Assembly: GCA_002422985.1 (NCBI GenBank)
Contig: DITZ01000059.1
Location: forward strand, 1 to 11,928
Origin: Sphingomonadales bacterium UBA6171
GTDB lineage: Bacteria > Pseudomonadota > Alphaproteobacteria > Sphingomonadales > Sphingomonadaceae
Direction of reading: 5' to 3'
Length of the DNA stretch: 11,928 nucleotides
Of the stretch, positions 1-7,526 are shown one piece after another. The position numbers and the translations under genes are program-made. The notes beneath the pieces are model-generated. The model ran no database searches. It was given only the letters and a program-made list of their open reading frames with translations, and had not been told where the DNA came from. Numbering within the stretch: the stretch's first letter is position 1; each line of letters starts with the position of its first letter.

Positions 1-1234
1 CCTGCGGATAGACGTTCACGCCGCCCGTGATGATCATGTAGGCGGCGCGGTCGGTGAGGAAGAGGTAGCCGTCCTCGTCGATGTAGCCGATGTCGCCGAA
101 GGTGGCGCCGTGCTCCTCGTGCTGGGCGCTTTTCGTCTTCTCGGGATCGTTATGATAGGCGAACTCGCCGCCGCCCGCGAAATAGATGCGGCCTTCGCGT
201 CCCGGCGGCAGCACATTGTCTTCCTCGTCGAGTATGCGAATCTCGCCGAGCAGCGAACGGCCGACCGTGCCGGGCTTCTTCAGCCATTCCTGCGGGCTCA
301 CCGCGCAAAAACCGGTGCCTTCGGTGGATGCATAATATTCGTAGATCGTCTCCCCCCACCAGTCGATCATCCGGCGCTTGACCTCCACGGGGCATGGCGC
401 CGCGGCGTGGATCGCCACCCGGAGGCTGGAGAGGTCGTACCGCGCGCGGATTTCGTCAGGCAGCTTCAGCATCCGCACGAACATCGTCGGCACGAGCTGT
501 GTGTGCGTGACACGGTGCTGTTCGACGAGCGCGAGATAGCGCTCCGGATCGAACTTCTTCATCACGACGAGCGTACCGCCCACGCGGTGCACCGACATTG
601 AATAGCGCAGCGGTGCTGCATGATAGAGCGGCGCGGGCGACAGATAGATCATGCCCGGCGCAAAGCCATATAACATGCCCACCATGGCCGTCAGCGTGTC
701 GGGATCGTCGATTTTCCCTTCGGGCAGCGGCCCGATAATGCCCTTGGGCCGGCCGGTGGTGCCGGAGGAATAAAGCATGTCGCGGCCGGGGCTTTGATCG
801 GCGATGGGTGTGGCCGGCAGGGCTTCAAGCGCGGATTCGAGCGGCTGGAAGCCGGGAATGGCCCCGCCCGCGGCATATCTGGCGGGAAGTGGCGGCAGTT
901 TCCGCGCAACATCCGCCAGCGAGGCGCTCGCCACCAGCAGCTTTGCGCCGCAGTCGGTGACGATATAGCCCGCCTCGTCTGCCGTCAGCTTGGTGGAGAT
1001 GCAGGTGTAGATCAGGCCCGCCCGCTGCGCCCCCCAGCAGAGCGGCAGGAAATCCAGGCTGTTCTCCATGAAGATGGCGATACAGTCACCACGCACCAGC
1101 CCGGCCCCGCGATACAGATGCGCCGCCTGATTGGAGCGCGCCTCCAGCGCGGCAAAGCTCATCGTCTCGCCGCTGTCTGCCATGATGATGGCCGGCCGTT
1201 CGCCATTGGCCGCCGCATGATGTGATGGGTGCAC
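1..1234 (-). CDS. AMP-forming acyl-CoA synthetase, 3' end cut by window edge
   Basis: This is an adenylate-forming ligase (ANL superfamily) that would activate a carboxylic acid with ATP and join it to CoA in the cytoplasm; the substrate cannot be read from the sequence. I translated it by hand: 411 codons run from a GTG at 1234 to the window edge without a stop. The start follows a GGGAGG ribosome site with a 5-nt spacer, and the N-terminus (VHPSHHAAANGERPAII) is typical of the family. The P-loop YSSGTTGRPKG lies at about residues 155-165, the adenine-binding YYASTEG at 300-306, and GDIGYIDEDGY..LTDR at 380-396. The C-terminal domain with its catalytic lysine lies outside the window; the family is usually 500-550 residues. 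It is read in the same direction as the upstream receptor gene but separated from it by a probable terminator, so it may have its own promoter in the 120-bp gap, where I could not define one. Family is certain, substrate unknown. Confidence 0.93.
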   Translation of the reverse strand, partial: MHPSHHAAANGERPAIIMADSGETMSFAALEARSNQAAHLYRGAGLVRGDCIAIFMENSLDFLPLCWGAQRAGLIYTCISTKLTADEAGYIVTDCGAKLLVASASLADVARKLPPLPARYAAGGAIPGFQPLESALEALPATPIADQSPGRDMLYSSGTTGRPKGIIGPLPEGKIDDPDTLTAMVGMLYGFAPGMIYLSPAPLYHAAPLRYSMSVHRVGGTLVVMKKFDPERYLALVEQHRVTHTQLVPTMFVRMLKLPDEIRARYDLSSLRVAIHAAAPCPVEVKRRMIDWWGETIYEYYASTEGTGFCAVSPQEWLKKPGTVGRSLLGEIRILDEEDNVLPPGREGRIYFAGGGEFAYHNDPEKTKSAQHEEHGATFGDIGYIDEDGYLFLTDRAAYMIITGGVNVYPQ

Positions 1235-1310
1235 ACTGTCCTCCCGCCGCCCGTGAATGGGTGGCCTTCTCCCAGTCTTGTGCCCCGAACAGGGCCGCTT
1301 CGAAGCCTGT

Positions 1311-1354
1311 TAAAAAGCCGGGGGATGGCTGGCGGCAGGGCCCGCCACTCCCCT
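1311..1354 (-). terminator. Probable Rho-independent terminator of the TonB receptor gene
   Basis: It begins 1 bp after the receptor stop codon, read on the minus strand. An outer arm GGGGA (complement of 1349-1353) pairs with TCCCC (1321-1325). An inner 6-bp stem TGGCGG/CCGCCA (1342-1347 with 1330-1335) encloses a 6-nt loop. The stem is followed after a CGGC by five T residues (1312-1316). The stem is interrupted by unequal bulges, which lowers confidence. Confidence 0.5.
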
Positions 1355-3373
1355 CTAAAATGCGAACCGCGCCGCCAGCCGGAAATCCCGGCCCGGCAGC
1401 GGCGCATAGTCCTTCAGAAAACTCGCGTGCCGCCGCGCTTCCACGTCGAACATATTATTGACGCTGGCGATGATGCTGCTGTTGCTGCCCTCGCCAAAGG
1501 GCCGCCAGCTCAGGCTGGCGTTCACCATGCTATAGGCCGGCGTCTCGCTTTCATTCACCGCCACGCGGGTCTGGCGGGTAACATGTTCCAGCTCCAGCCG
1601 GCCGCCCAGATGGGGTGCGTTGGCCTCCACCCCGGCGATGGCGCGCAGCGGCGGGATGCGCGGCGCATGGCCTCTGCCAGCCAGCAGATCAGCCCGCACA
1701 AAGTCGGCAAGGCCGGTCAGCTCGATGCTGGTCCTGCCCAGCCTGGCGACCGTCGCGGCCCCCTCGGCCTCCATGCCCCAGTGGCGGGCGCCGGCCTGCC
1801 GATATTCAAAAGCCGCCAGCCCGTCGATTTCCGCGCCGGTGGGGGCCTGATAGATGAAATTATCGAAGCGGGAGAAGAAGCCGGCAATCTCCATCCGCCA
1901 GCCTGTCCCGCGCCCGCGCAACACCGCCTCGGCACCCAGCGAGCGTTCGGGCACAAGATCGGGATTGCCGGTTTCATGGCTGCCCGTCGCCAGATGCGCG
2001 CCATCGGCGAACAATTCCTCGGCCGCCGGCGCGCGTTCGGTGCGGGCAAGGCTCAGCCCCAGCCGGAAACCGTCGAACAGCGCGACGGAGAGGCCAGCGG
2101 AGGCGGAAATGGCGCTGAAATCGCGCGTCTTGCCCAGCGCCTGCACCGCGCTATGTTCATAGCGCCCCCCCAGCTCGGCGCGGACCAGCCCCAGATCAAA
2201 TTGTTGCAGCGTGAAAAGGCCCAGCTGGTCGGTGAGATTGAGCGGGATATAGGCCTCCTCGCCCACCGCTTCGATGCGGCGGCTGAGGAACTGCACGCCA
2301 CTCGCGCCACGCCAGCCATTGCGCTCGGCCTGCACCAGCTCCAGCCGGCTCTCCAGGCCCTCGCTGAAAAAACTGGTGCCGACAGCGCCGGTGGATTCCA
2401 CCTCGTCATGCTGATAATCCGCCCAGCCAAAGCGGAAGTTCAGCGCCTCGAACGCGCCGGACAGCGGCAATTCGGCGCGTGCATCCAGCCGCGTGCGGCG
2501 CATATCGATCGCCACATTCTCTTCGCCATGCGCCAGCCGGTTGGGGATGCCATAGCGGGATTCAAGACGCGAAAGGGCAAGGCCTATGCTGCCGCCCGCG
2601 CCGATGAAGGCGGCCCCCACCGCCACATCCTGGCTTTCGGCACCGCTGTTGGCCACCCGGCCACGCGCCAGGGTCTCCGTGTCGCCCGCATTGCGGACAT
2701 CGGCGGAATAGATATAGCCACCGGTCCGATAGTCGCCGCTCTTGCTCCAATTGCCGTCGGCGTGCAGCACCAGGCCGGTTTTCCCCACGGGAATATCGGC
2801 ATGGCCACCCAGCCCGCCTTCGCGCGCGGCGCTGCCGGCAAAGCCCGACAGATCGAGGTGCACGGCCTCCGCCGGCACCTCGCGCGGAATGCGCCGGTCC
2901 GTCACATTCACCACGCCGCCGATCGCCGCCGAACCATAGAGCAGGCTCGCCGGCCCGCGCACCACCTCCACGCGGGCGGCGGTCAGCGGATTGATGGCAA
3001 CCGCATGGTCGGCGGACGTGTTGGAGACGTCGAAACTGCCGATGCCGTCCGTCAGGATGCGCACCCGTTCGCCATCAAAGCCGCGCAGGATGGGGCGCGA
3101 GGCGGCCGGCCCAAACCAGCTGGCGGAGACGCCGGGCTGACGGGCGAGCGTCTCGCCAAGGCTCGCGCGGGTATCGCGGACCAGCGCCTCGCCCTCCAGC
3201 ACCCCGGCGGCTGTCGGCAGGGTAAAACGCTCGCGGGCAAAGGGCGCGGTGACGATGATGTCGGTGCCAGCCGGCGCATGCAGCGCCTCCGGTGGTGCCT
3301 CCCCCTCCGCCCGCACGGCAATTGGTGCCAGCACCACAGACAGGAGGAAAAGGGCACGGGCGGACAACAGCAT
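1355..3373 (-). CDS. znuD: ZnuD-like TonB-dependent outer-membrane receptor
   Basis: This 672-residue TonB-dependent receptor probably takes up zinc or a zinc complex across the outer membrane using ExbBD-TonB energy. Residues 1-22 form a signal peptide ending VRA. A TonB box DIIVTAP lies at 38-44. The plug domain (about 55-165) carries the conserved SRPILRGFDGERVRILTDG and VEVVRGPASLLYGS. A 22-strand barrel follows and ends in the usual C-terminal Phe. Several barrel segments follow neisserial ZnuD as I remember it, for example DYQHDE, ERAPAAEELFADGAHLAT and FDNFIYQAPTGAE. The His/Asp-rich extracellular loop of neisserial ZnuD is not seen here, so the substrate could differ (another metal chelate). 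The ATG at 3373 has a GGAG 7 nt upstream. A palindrome over the -10 box (3413-3427) suggests control by a Zur/Fur-family repressor. TonB-receptor identity is near certain; zinc is a family-based inference. Confidence 0.88.
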   Translation of the reverse strand: MLLSARALFLLSVVLAPIAVRAEGEAPPEALHAPAGTDIIVTAPFARERFTLPTAAGVLEGEALVRDTRASLGETLARQPGVSASWFGPAASRPILRGFDGERVRILTDGIGSFDVSNTSADHAVAINPLTAARVEVVRGPASLLYGSAAIGGVVNVTDRRIPREVPAEAVHLDLSGFAGSAAREGGLGGHADIPVGKTGLVLHADGNWSKSGDYRTGGYIYSADVRNAGDTETLARGRVANSGAESQDVAVGAAFIGAGGSIGLALSRLESRYGIPNRLAHGEENVAIDMRRTRLDARAELPLSGAFEALNFRFGWADYQHDEVESTGAVGTSFFSEGLESRLELVQAERNGWRGASGVQFLSRRIEAVGEEAYIPLNLTDQLGLFTLQQFDLGLVRAELGGRYEHSAVQALGKTRDFSAISASAGLSVALFDGFRLGLSLARTERAPAAEELFADGAHLATGSHETGNPDLVPERSLGAEAVLRGRGTGWRMEIAGFFSRFDNFIYQAPTGAEIDGLAAFEYRQAGARHWGMEAEGAATVARLGRTSIELTGLADFVRADLLAGRGHAPRIPPLRAIAGVEANAPHLGGRLELEHVTRQTRVAVNESETPAYSMVNASLSWRPFGEGSNSSIIASVNNMFDVEARRHASFLKDYAPLPGRDFRLAARFAF

Positions 3374-3412
3374 GCGGCAACTCCGGGAAGAGGATTTGGC
3401 CGATGCTGTAGA

Positions 3413-3427
3413 TGATACATTATATCA
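3413..3427 (-). promoter_or_regulatory. Putative Zur/Fur-type operator overlapping a TATAAT -10 box
   Basis: On the minus strand this reads TGATATAATGTATCA, a 15-mer in which 12 of the 14 non-central bases pair symmetrically. It contains a perfect TATAAT (complement of 3419-3424), about 45 bp upstream of the receptor ATG. No good -35 box sits 16-18 bp further upstream. An AT-rich palindrome over the -10 of a metal-receptor gene is the expected layout for repression by Zur or a Fur relative. The regulator itself is not in the window. Confidence 0.5.
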
Positions 3428-3455
3428 ACGCAAGCCTGTCGCCGCCCGGCTCGTC

Positions 3456-4526
3456 TCAACCCGCCGTCAGGCTGCGATAATCCTCCCGCATGCTGTCGAT
3501 CGACACCAGGCTGCCGCGCTGCTCCACATGCCAGAAGGTCCAGCCGTTGCAGCTCGGCACGCCCTGCACGGCGGCACCCAGCTGGTGGATGGAGCCGGAG
3601 CGGCCGCCCTCCAGCGCCAGCGAGCCGTCGGCCCGCACGCGCGCACTGTACCGCCGGCTGCGATCCGTCAGCATGGCGCCGGGGCGCAGCATCCCGGTTT
3701 CCACCAGCGCGCCAAAGGGAATGCGCGGTGCGGCGCGCGGATCGGCGGTCACCGCCCGATCCGCCGCGGCCAGCGGCTCCACCGCACGGATGCGCGCCTC
3801 GGCGACAGCGGCATAGCCCGCCTCCCGCTCGATGCCGAGATAATGGCGTCCCAGCCGCCTGGCGACCGCGCCGGTGGTGCCGGAGCCGAAGAAGGGGTCC
3901 AGCACCACATCGCCCTCGTTCGAGGTCGCCAGCAGGATGCGGTGCAGCAACGCTTCGGGCTTTTGCGTCGGGTGCGCCTTCACGCCGTCCACCCGCACCC
4001 GCTCGCTGCCCGAACAGATGGGGATCACCCAGTCCGACCGCATCTGCAGATCCTCGTTCAGCGCCTTCATCGCCTTATAGTTGAAGGTCGGCCGCGCGGT
4101 GGGCGATTTCGCGGCCCACAATAATGTCTCATGCGCGTTGGTAAAGCGCGTGCCCTTGAAATTGGGCATCGGGTTGGATTTGCGCCAGATGATGTCGTTG
4201 TGCACCCAATAGCCCAGATCCTGGAGCGCCGAACCGACCCGGAAGATATTGTGATAGGTGCCGATCACCCACAGCGAGCCATCGGGCTTCAGCAACCGGC
4301 GACATTCCGTCAGCCAGGCGCGGGTGAAACGGTCATAGTCCGCGAAACTGTCGAACCGGTCCCAATGATCGGTCACGGCGTCCACCTGGCTGCCGTCCGG
4401 CCGGTGCAGGTCGCCGCCCAGTTGCAGATTATAGGGCGGGTCCGCGAACACCAGATCAATCGAGGCATCGGGCAGTTTCGCCATTTCGGAAAGGCTGTCG
4501 CCGATGATGATGCGGTCGGTCTGCAC
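3456..4526 (-). CDS. ccrM: Cell-cycle DNA adenine methyltransferase CcrM (GANTC specific)
   Basis: CcrM transfers a methyl group from S-adenosylmethionine to N6 of adenine in GANTC, and in alphaproteobacteria it couples DNA replication to transcription. The protein has 356 residues, close to Caulobacter CcrM. It is a beta-class methylase: catalytic DPPY at 29-32 in the context FADPPYNLQLGGDL, and the SAM-binding motif DPFFGSGTTG at 210-219. The central KSNPMPNFKGTRFTNAHET and the AHPTQKPEALL segment are hallmarks of the family. The C-terminal extension (about 265-356, with SGSIHQLGA and CNGWTFWH) is the domain CcrM needs for DNA binding. Translation starts at GTG 4526 after AAGGAA, 8 nt upstream. 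It is the last gene of the glmM-thiD-rnhB-ccrM run, but a 191-bp spacer rich in its own target site precedes it. No terminator is evident after its stop, so transcription may continue toward the receptor gene. Confidence 0.97.
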   Translation of the reverse strand: MQTDRIIIGDSLSEMAKLPDASIDLVFADPPYNLQLGGDLHRPDGSQVDAVTDHWDRFDSFADYDRFTRAWLTECRRLLKPDGSLWVIGTYHNIFRVGSALQDLGYWVHNDIIWRKSNPMPNFKGTRFTNAHETLLWAAKSPTARPTFNYKAMKALNEDLQMRSDWVIPICSGSERVRVDGVKAHPTQKPEALLHRILLATSNEGDVVLDPFFGSGTTGAVARRLGRHYLGIEREAGYAAVAEARIRAVEPLAAADRAVTADPRAAPRIPFGALVETGMLRPGAMLTDRSRRYSARVRADGSLALEGGRSGSIHQLGAAVQGVPSCNGWTFWHVEQRGSLVSIDSMREDYRSLTAG

Positions 4527-4578
4527 GCGCGGAATTCCTTGGGCTTTCGGCCCGGCGGGCCTGTTCGAAAGCCTTGGT

Positions 4579-4719
4579 GATTCGCGAAGATTCCCGCGTC
4601 AAGTCATAGATTTATGGCAGAGTCTTGATTCCGGGAATCGGAAACCGCGCCAATACCACCCCTTGAGTCCGCCCCCGGCAGCGACCCACTATCCCTTGGG
4701 GCTGTTGCCCAAAAGACTC
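4579..4719. promoter_or_regulatory. Cluster of seven GANTC methylation sites in the ccrM upstream region
   Basis: GANTC sites start at 4579, 4589, 4620, 4627, 4635, 4665 and 4715, the last touching the rnhB stop codon. The sites at 4627 and 4635 form the two arms of a 13-bp palindrome, GATTCCGGGAATC. The rest of the window holds roughly twenty sites by my hand scan. The position directly upstream of the GANTC methylase gene suggests a promoter or leader whose activity depends on methylation, as reported for GcrA-dependent promoters in Caulobacter. I could not define convincing -35/-10 boxes, and no TTAA of a CtrA half-site occurs in the spacer. Confidence 0.6.
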
Positions 4720-5317
4720 AGCGCGGAAGCAGTTTTCGGATGGGCGCAAATGAATGGCGATGCTGCGTAGTCACACCCAATTGGCTGAGCGCCATGGCAT
4801 GTTCGGCGGTGCCATAGCCCTTGTTCCGCTCCCAGCCATAGCCGGGATAGTCGGCCGCGAGCGCCGCCATCCGACGGTCGCGGTGCACCTTGGCGGCAAT
4901 GGCGGCGGCGGCAATCACCGCCACGGTCGCGTCTCCTTTCACGATGGCGCGCGCCGGCCAGCGCCATTCCGGCAGCGCATTGCCATCCACCAGCACCATC
5001 GCCGGCGCGCCCAGCCGGCTGGCCAGCGCCGCCACCGCGCGGGTCATCGCCAGAAAGGTGGCGGCGCGGATGTTCAGCCGGTCAATCTCCTCCACCGTCG
5101 CCTCCGCGATGGCAACATGGCGCAGATCAGCGGCGATATGCGCGCGCCGGGCCGCCGGCACCGCCTTGGAATCGCCCAGCCCGGCGGGCAGATCGTCCGG
5201 CGTCAGCAGCGCGGCCGCGGCCGTCACCGGCCCGGCCCATGGCCCGCGCCCCACTTCGTCCACGCCAAACACCATACCGGAAAATTCACCCTCCAGCCCC
5301 CAGCGCAGCCCGTTCAC
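4718..5317 (-). CDS. rnhB: Ribonuclease HII
   Basis: RNase HII cuts RNA in RNA-DNA hybrids and starts removal of single ribonucleotides left in DNA. The 199-residue protein has the conserved blocks in order: GVDEVGRGPWAGPV (18-31), LGDSK (47-51), LVDGN (109-113), AAKVHRDRRM (141-150), GYGWERNKGYGT (159-170) and HRHSFAPI (187-192... near the C-terminus). The metal-binding acidic residues are D20, E21, D111 and D147. The start is a GTG at 5317 whose last bases overlap the thiD stop (GTGA), which fits translational coupling; no clear Shine-Dalgarno precedes it. An alternative ATG at 5275 has a GGAGGG 13 nt upstream and would shorten the protein by 14 residues without touching the catalytic site. 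Upstream neighbour of ccrM, an arrangement I recall in other alphaproteobacteria. Confidence 0.95.
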   Translation of the reverse strand: MNGLRWGLEGEFSGMVFGVDEVGRGPWAGPVTAAAALLTPDDLPAGLGDSKAVPAARRAHIAADLRHVAIAEATVEEIDRLNIRAATFLAMTRAVAALASRLGAPAMVLVDGNALPEWRWPARAIVKGDATVAVIAAAAIAAKVHRDRRMAALAADYPGYGWERNKGYGTAEHAMALSQLGVTTQHRHSFAPIRKLLPR

Positions 5318-6102
5318 AGCAGCGCGAAATTATGGCCGAGCGGGCCATGGCCCGCGCCAAAACCCGGCGCGGCCAGCATGGCCGAGCGCAGATAGGCCCG
5401 TCCCCGCTCCACCGCCACGGCCAGCGGCAGGCCCGCGCCCAGCCCGGCGGCAATGGCGCTCGCCAATGTGCAGCCGGTGCCATGCGTGTGGCGCGTATGG
5501 ATACGCGGCGATTCGAAGCGTTGCTGGCTGTTGTGGTTCACCAGCCAGTCCATCGCCGTTTCGCCGCCGAGATGCCCGCCCTTGGCCAGCACCGCCGCCG
5601 GCCCGGCAGACAACAGATCCTGCGCGGCCAGCAGCATATCGGCCTCATCCGCCACCACCGCCCCCGCCAGCGCCTCCAGCTCCGGCACATTGGGCGTCAG
5701 CAGCGCGGCGCGCGGCAGCAGCAGCTGCGTCAGCGCCGCCGTCGCGTCAGCCGCCAGCAATCGCGCGCCGCCCTTCGCCACCATCACCGGATCGAGCACG
5801 ATCGGCACCTTCACCCGCGCCAGCGCCCCCGCCACCGCCGCGATTGTCTCGGCGTCCCCCAACATGCCGATCTTGATGCAGTCCGCCCCCAGATCCTCCA
5901 GCACGGCGGCAATCTGCCCCGCCACAATCGCCGGCGGCACCACATGCACCGCCGACACCCCCAGCGTATTCTGCACGGTAATCGCCGTCACCGCCGTCAT
6001 GGCATAGCCGCCCAGCATGGTGATGGCCTTGATGTCGGCCTGAATGCCCGCCCCGCCGCCACTGTCAGACCCGGCGATGACCAGCACGCGCGGCATGGTC
6101 AT
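5314..6102 (-). CDS. thiD: Hydroxymethylpyrimidine/phosphomethylpyrimidine kinase ThiD
   Basis: ThiD phosphorylates 4-amino-5-hydroxymethyl-2-methylpyrimidine twice to give the pyrimidine diphosphate used for thiamine synthesis; it is a cytoplasmic ribokinase-fold enzyme. From the chosen start the protein has 262 residues, the usual size. The N-terminal GSDSGGGAGIQADIK (about 11-25) binds the pyrimidine; VLDPVMVAKGG lies mid-protein, and the anion-hole/catalytic motif HGTGCTLASAIAAG includes Cys211. The reading frame is open up to 6126, but the ATG at 6102 overlaps the glmM stop as ATGA and places the protein start directly before the first beta strand (PRVLVIAG), so I prefer it; the Shine-Dalgarno is weak, consistent with coupling to glmM. 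No other thiamine gene is in the window, and no TPP riboswitch is seen. Confidence 0.95.
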   Translation of the reverse strand: MTMPRVLVIAGSDSGGGAGIQADIKAITMLGGYAMTAVTAITVQNTLGVSAVHVVPPAIVAGQIAAVLEDLGADCIKIGMLGDAETIAAVAGALARVKVPIVLDPVMVAKGGARLLAADATAALTQLLLPRAALLTPNVPELEALAGAVVADEADMLLAAQDLLSAGPAAVLAKGGHLGGETAMDWLVNHNSQQRFESPRIHTRHTHGTGCTLASAIAAGLGAGLPLAVAVERGRAYLRSAMLAAPGFGAGHGPLGHNFALL

Positions 6103-7433
6103 GCGGCGGTCTTCACCGCGTCGCACACGGCCTCCACCATCCGCTCCACCAGTGCGCGATCCTCGGCCTCCGCCATCACGCGGATCAGCGGCTCGGTGCC
6201 GGATTTCCGCACCAGCAGCCGGCCGGAGCCGGCGAGCGCGGCCTCCGCGTCGGCAATTGCCGCCTTCACGCTGGGCAATTCCAGCACGCGGGGTTCCTGC
6301 CGCACATTTTTCAGCAGCTGCGGAAATGGCGCGAAGCGGCGCAGCACCTGGCTCGCCGGGCGCTTTTCCTGCACCAGCACCGCCAGCACCTGAAGTGCGG
6401 CGATCAGCCCGTCCCCGGTCGTCGAATGGTCAGACAGGATGATGTGACCGGATTGTTCGCCGCCGATGTTGCAGCCCAGCCGCCGCATCGCCTCCAGCAC
6501 ATGCCGGTCTCCCACCGCGGTGCGCACCAGCCCGATACCCAGCCGCTCCAGATGCCGTTCCAGCCCCAGGTTGGACATCACGGTCGCAACCACCGAACCG
6601 CCCTTCAGCCGCCCTTCCAGCATCCGGTATTCGGCGATCAGCGCCATCAGCTGATCGCCATCCACCACCGCGCCGGTCTCGTCAATCACGATCAGCCGGT
6701 CGGCGTCCCCGTCCAGCGCCAGCCCGATATGCGCGCCCGATTCCCGCACCGCCTTCGCCAGCGTTTCGGGATGGGTGGAGCCGACCTTGTCGTTGATGTT
6801 GAAACCATCGGGCGTGGTGCCGATCGTCACCAGCTCCGCCCCCAGCTCCCACAAGGCTTCGGGCGCCACGCGATAGGCCGCCCCATTGGCGCAATCCAGC
6901 GCCACCTTTAGCCCGTCCAGCCGTAGCTTTTCGGGAAAGCTGGATTTGGCCGCATGGATATAGCGCCCGCGCGCATCATCAATCCGCCGTGCCCGGCCGA
7001 TATCCTTCGATGGCACCAGCGCCGCGCCACTATCGATCAGCGCCTCGATCGTCCGTTCATCATCATCGGACAATTTATAGCCATCCGGCCCGAACAGCTT
7101 GATACCATTATCGAAAAATGGGTTGTGGCTGGCCGACAGCATCACGCCCAGATCCGCGCGCATTTCCCGCGTCAACAGCGCCACCGCCGGGGTCGGCATC
7201 GGCCCCACCTGCACCACGTCCATGCCCACCGAGGTGAAGCCTGCCGTCAGCGCCTGTTCCAGCATATAGCCGGACAGCCTTGTGTCCTTGCCGATCAGCA
7301 CCCGGTGTCGCCAGTCGCCGCGCATGAAATGCGTGCCGGCGGCCTGTCCCACGCGCATGGCGATTTCCGGGGTCATCATCGGCCCATTGGCCAGACCGCG
7401 AATGCCGTCTGTGCCGAAATAGCGCTTTCCCAT
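6099..7433 (-). CDS. glmM: Phosphoglucosamine mutase
   Basis: GlmM converts glucosamine-6-phosphate to glucosamine-1-phosphate, feeding UDP-N-acetylglucosamine to peptidoglycan and lipopolysaccharide synthesis. The frame is open to an ATG at 7463, but I choose the ATG at 7433, which gives 444 residues starting MGKRYFGTDGIRG. It has AGGGAG 10 nt upstream, and the active-site phosphoserine in LSASHNPFFDNG becomes Ser102, the same number as in E. coli GlmM. The ATG at 7442 is also possible, but its ribosome site would be only 1 nt away. The metal loop DGDADR (241-246), sugar loop GEQSGH (325-330) and phosphate-binding RKSGTEPLIRVM (409-420) are all present. It is the first gene of the minus-strand unit and is divergent from the TauE-family gene; the promoters must lie in 7434-7526, where I found no strong consensus boxes. 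Confidence 0.96.
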   Translation of the reverse strand: MGKRYFGTDGIRGLANGPMMTPEIAMRVGQAAGTHFMRGDWRHRVLIGKDTRLSGYMLEQALTAGFTSVGMDVVQVGPMPTPAVALLTREMRADLGVMLSASHNPFFDNGIKLFGPDGYKLSDDDERTIEALIDSGAALVPSKDIGRARRIDDARGRYIHAAKSSFPEKLRLDGLKVALDCANGAAYRVAPEALWELGAELVTIGTTPDGFNINDKVGSTHPETLAKAVRESGAHIGLALDGDADRLIVIDETGAVVDGDQLMALIAEYRMLEGRLKGGSVVATVMSNLGLERHLERLGIGLVRTAVGDRHVLEAMRRLGCNIGGEQSGHIILSDHSTTGDGLIAALQVLAVLVQEKRPASQVLRRFAPFPQLLKNVRQEPRVLELPSVKAAIADAEAALAGSGRLLVRKSGTEPLIRVMAEAEDRALVERMVEAVCDAVKTAA

Positions 7434-7526
7434 CCCGCTCATGCTCCCTAACGCGACAATCATTGCATATCAGGCTGGTTTAGGCCCGCTATGCGCCAAT
7501 CGGCAAGGAGTGAAGCGCTGGACGAC

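Noticed and set aside
1297..1306. Perfect 10-bp palindrome GCTTCGAAGC upstream of the acyl-CoA synthetase gene
   Set aside because: It is short, has no recognisable operator consensus, and lies close to the terminator of the preceding gene; chance cannot be excluded.
1229..3415. A 728-codon open frame on the plus strand
   Set aside because: It is antisense to the TonB receptor, which has signal peptide, plug and barrel motifs. The plus-strand translation has no domain and is rich in Arg, Ala, Gly, His and Gln, as expected of a shadow frame in GC-rich DNA.
4691..4714. Hairpin TTGGG/CCCAA just after rnhB as a terminator
   Set aside because: The stem is only 5 bp and is followed on the minus strand by GGGATAG rather than a T-run.
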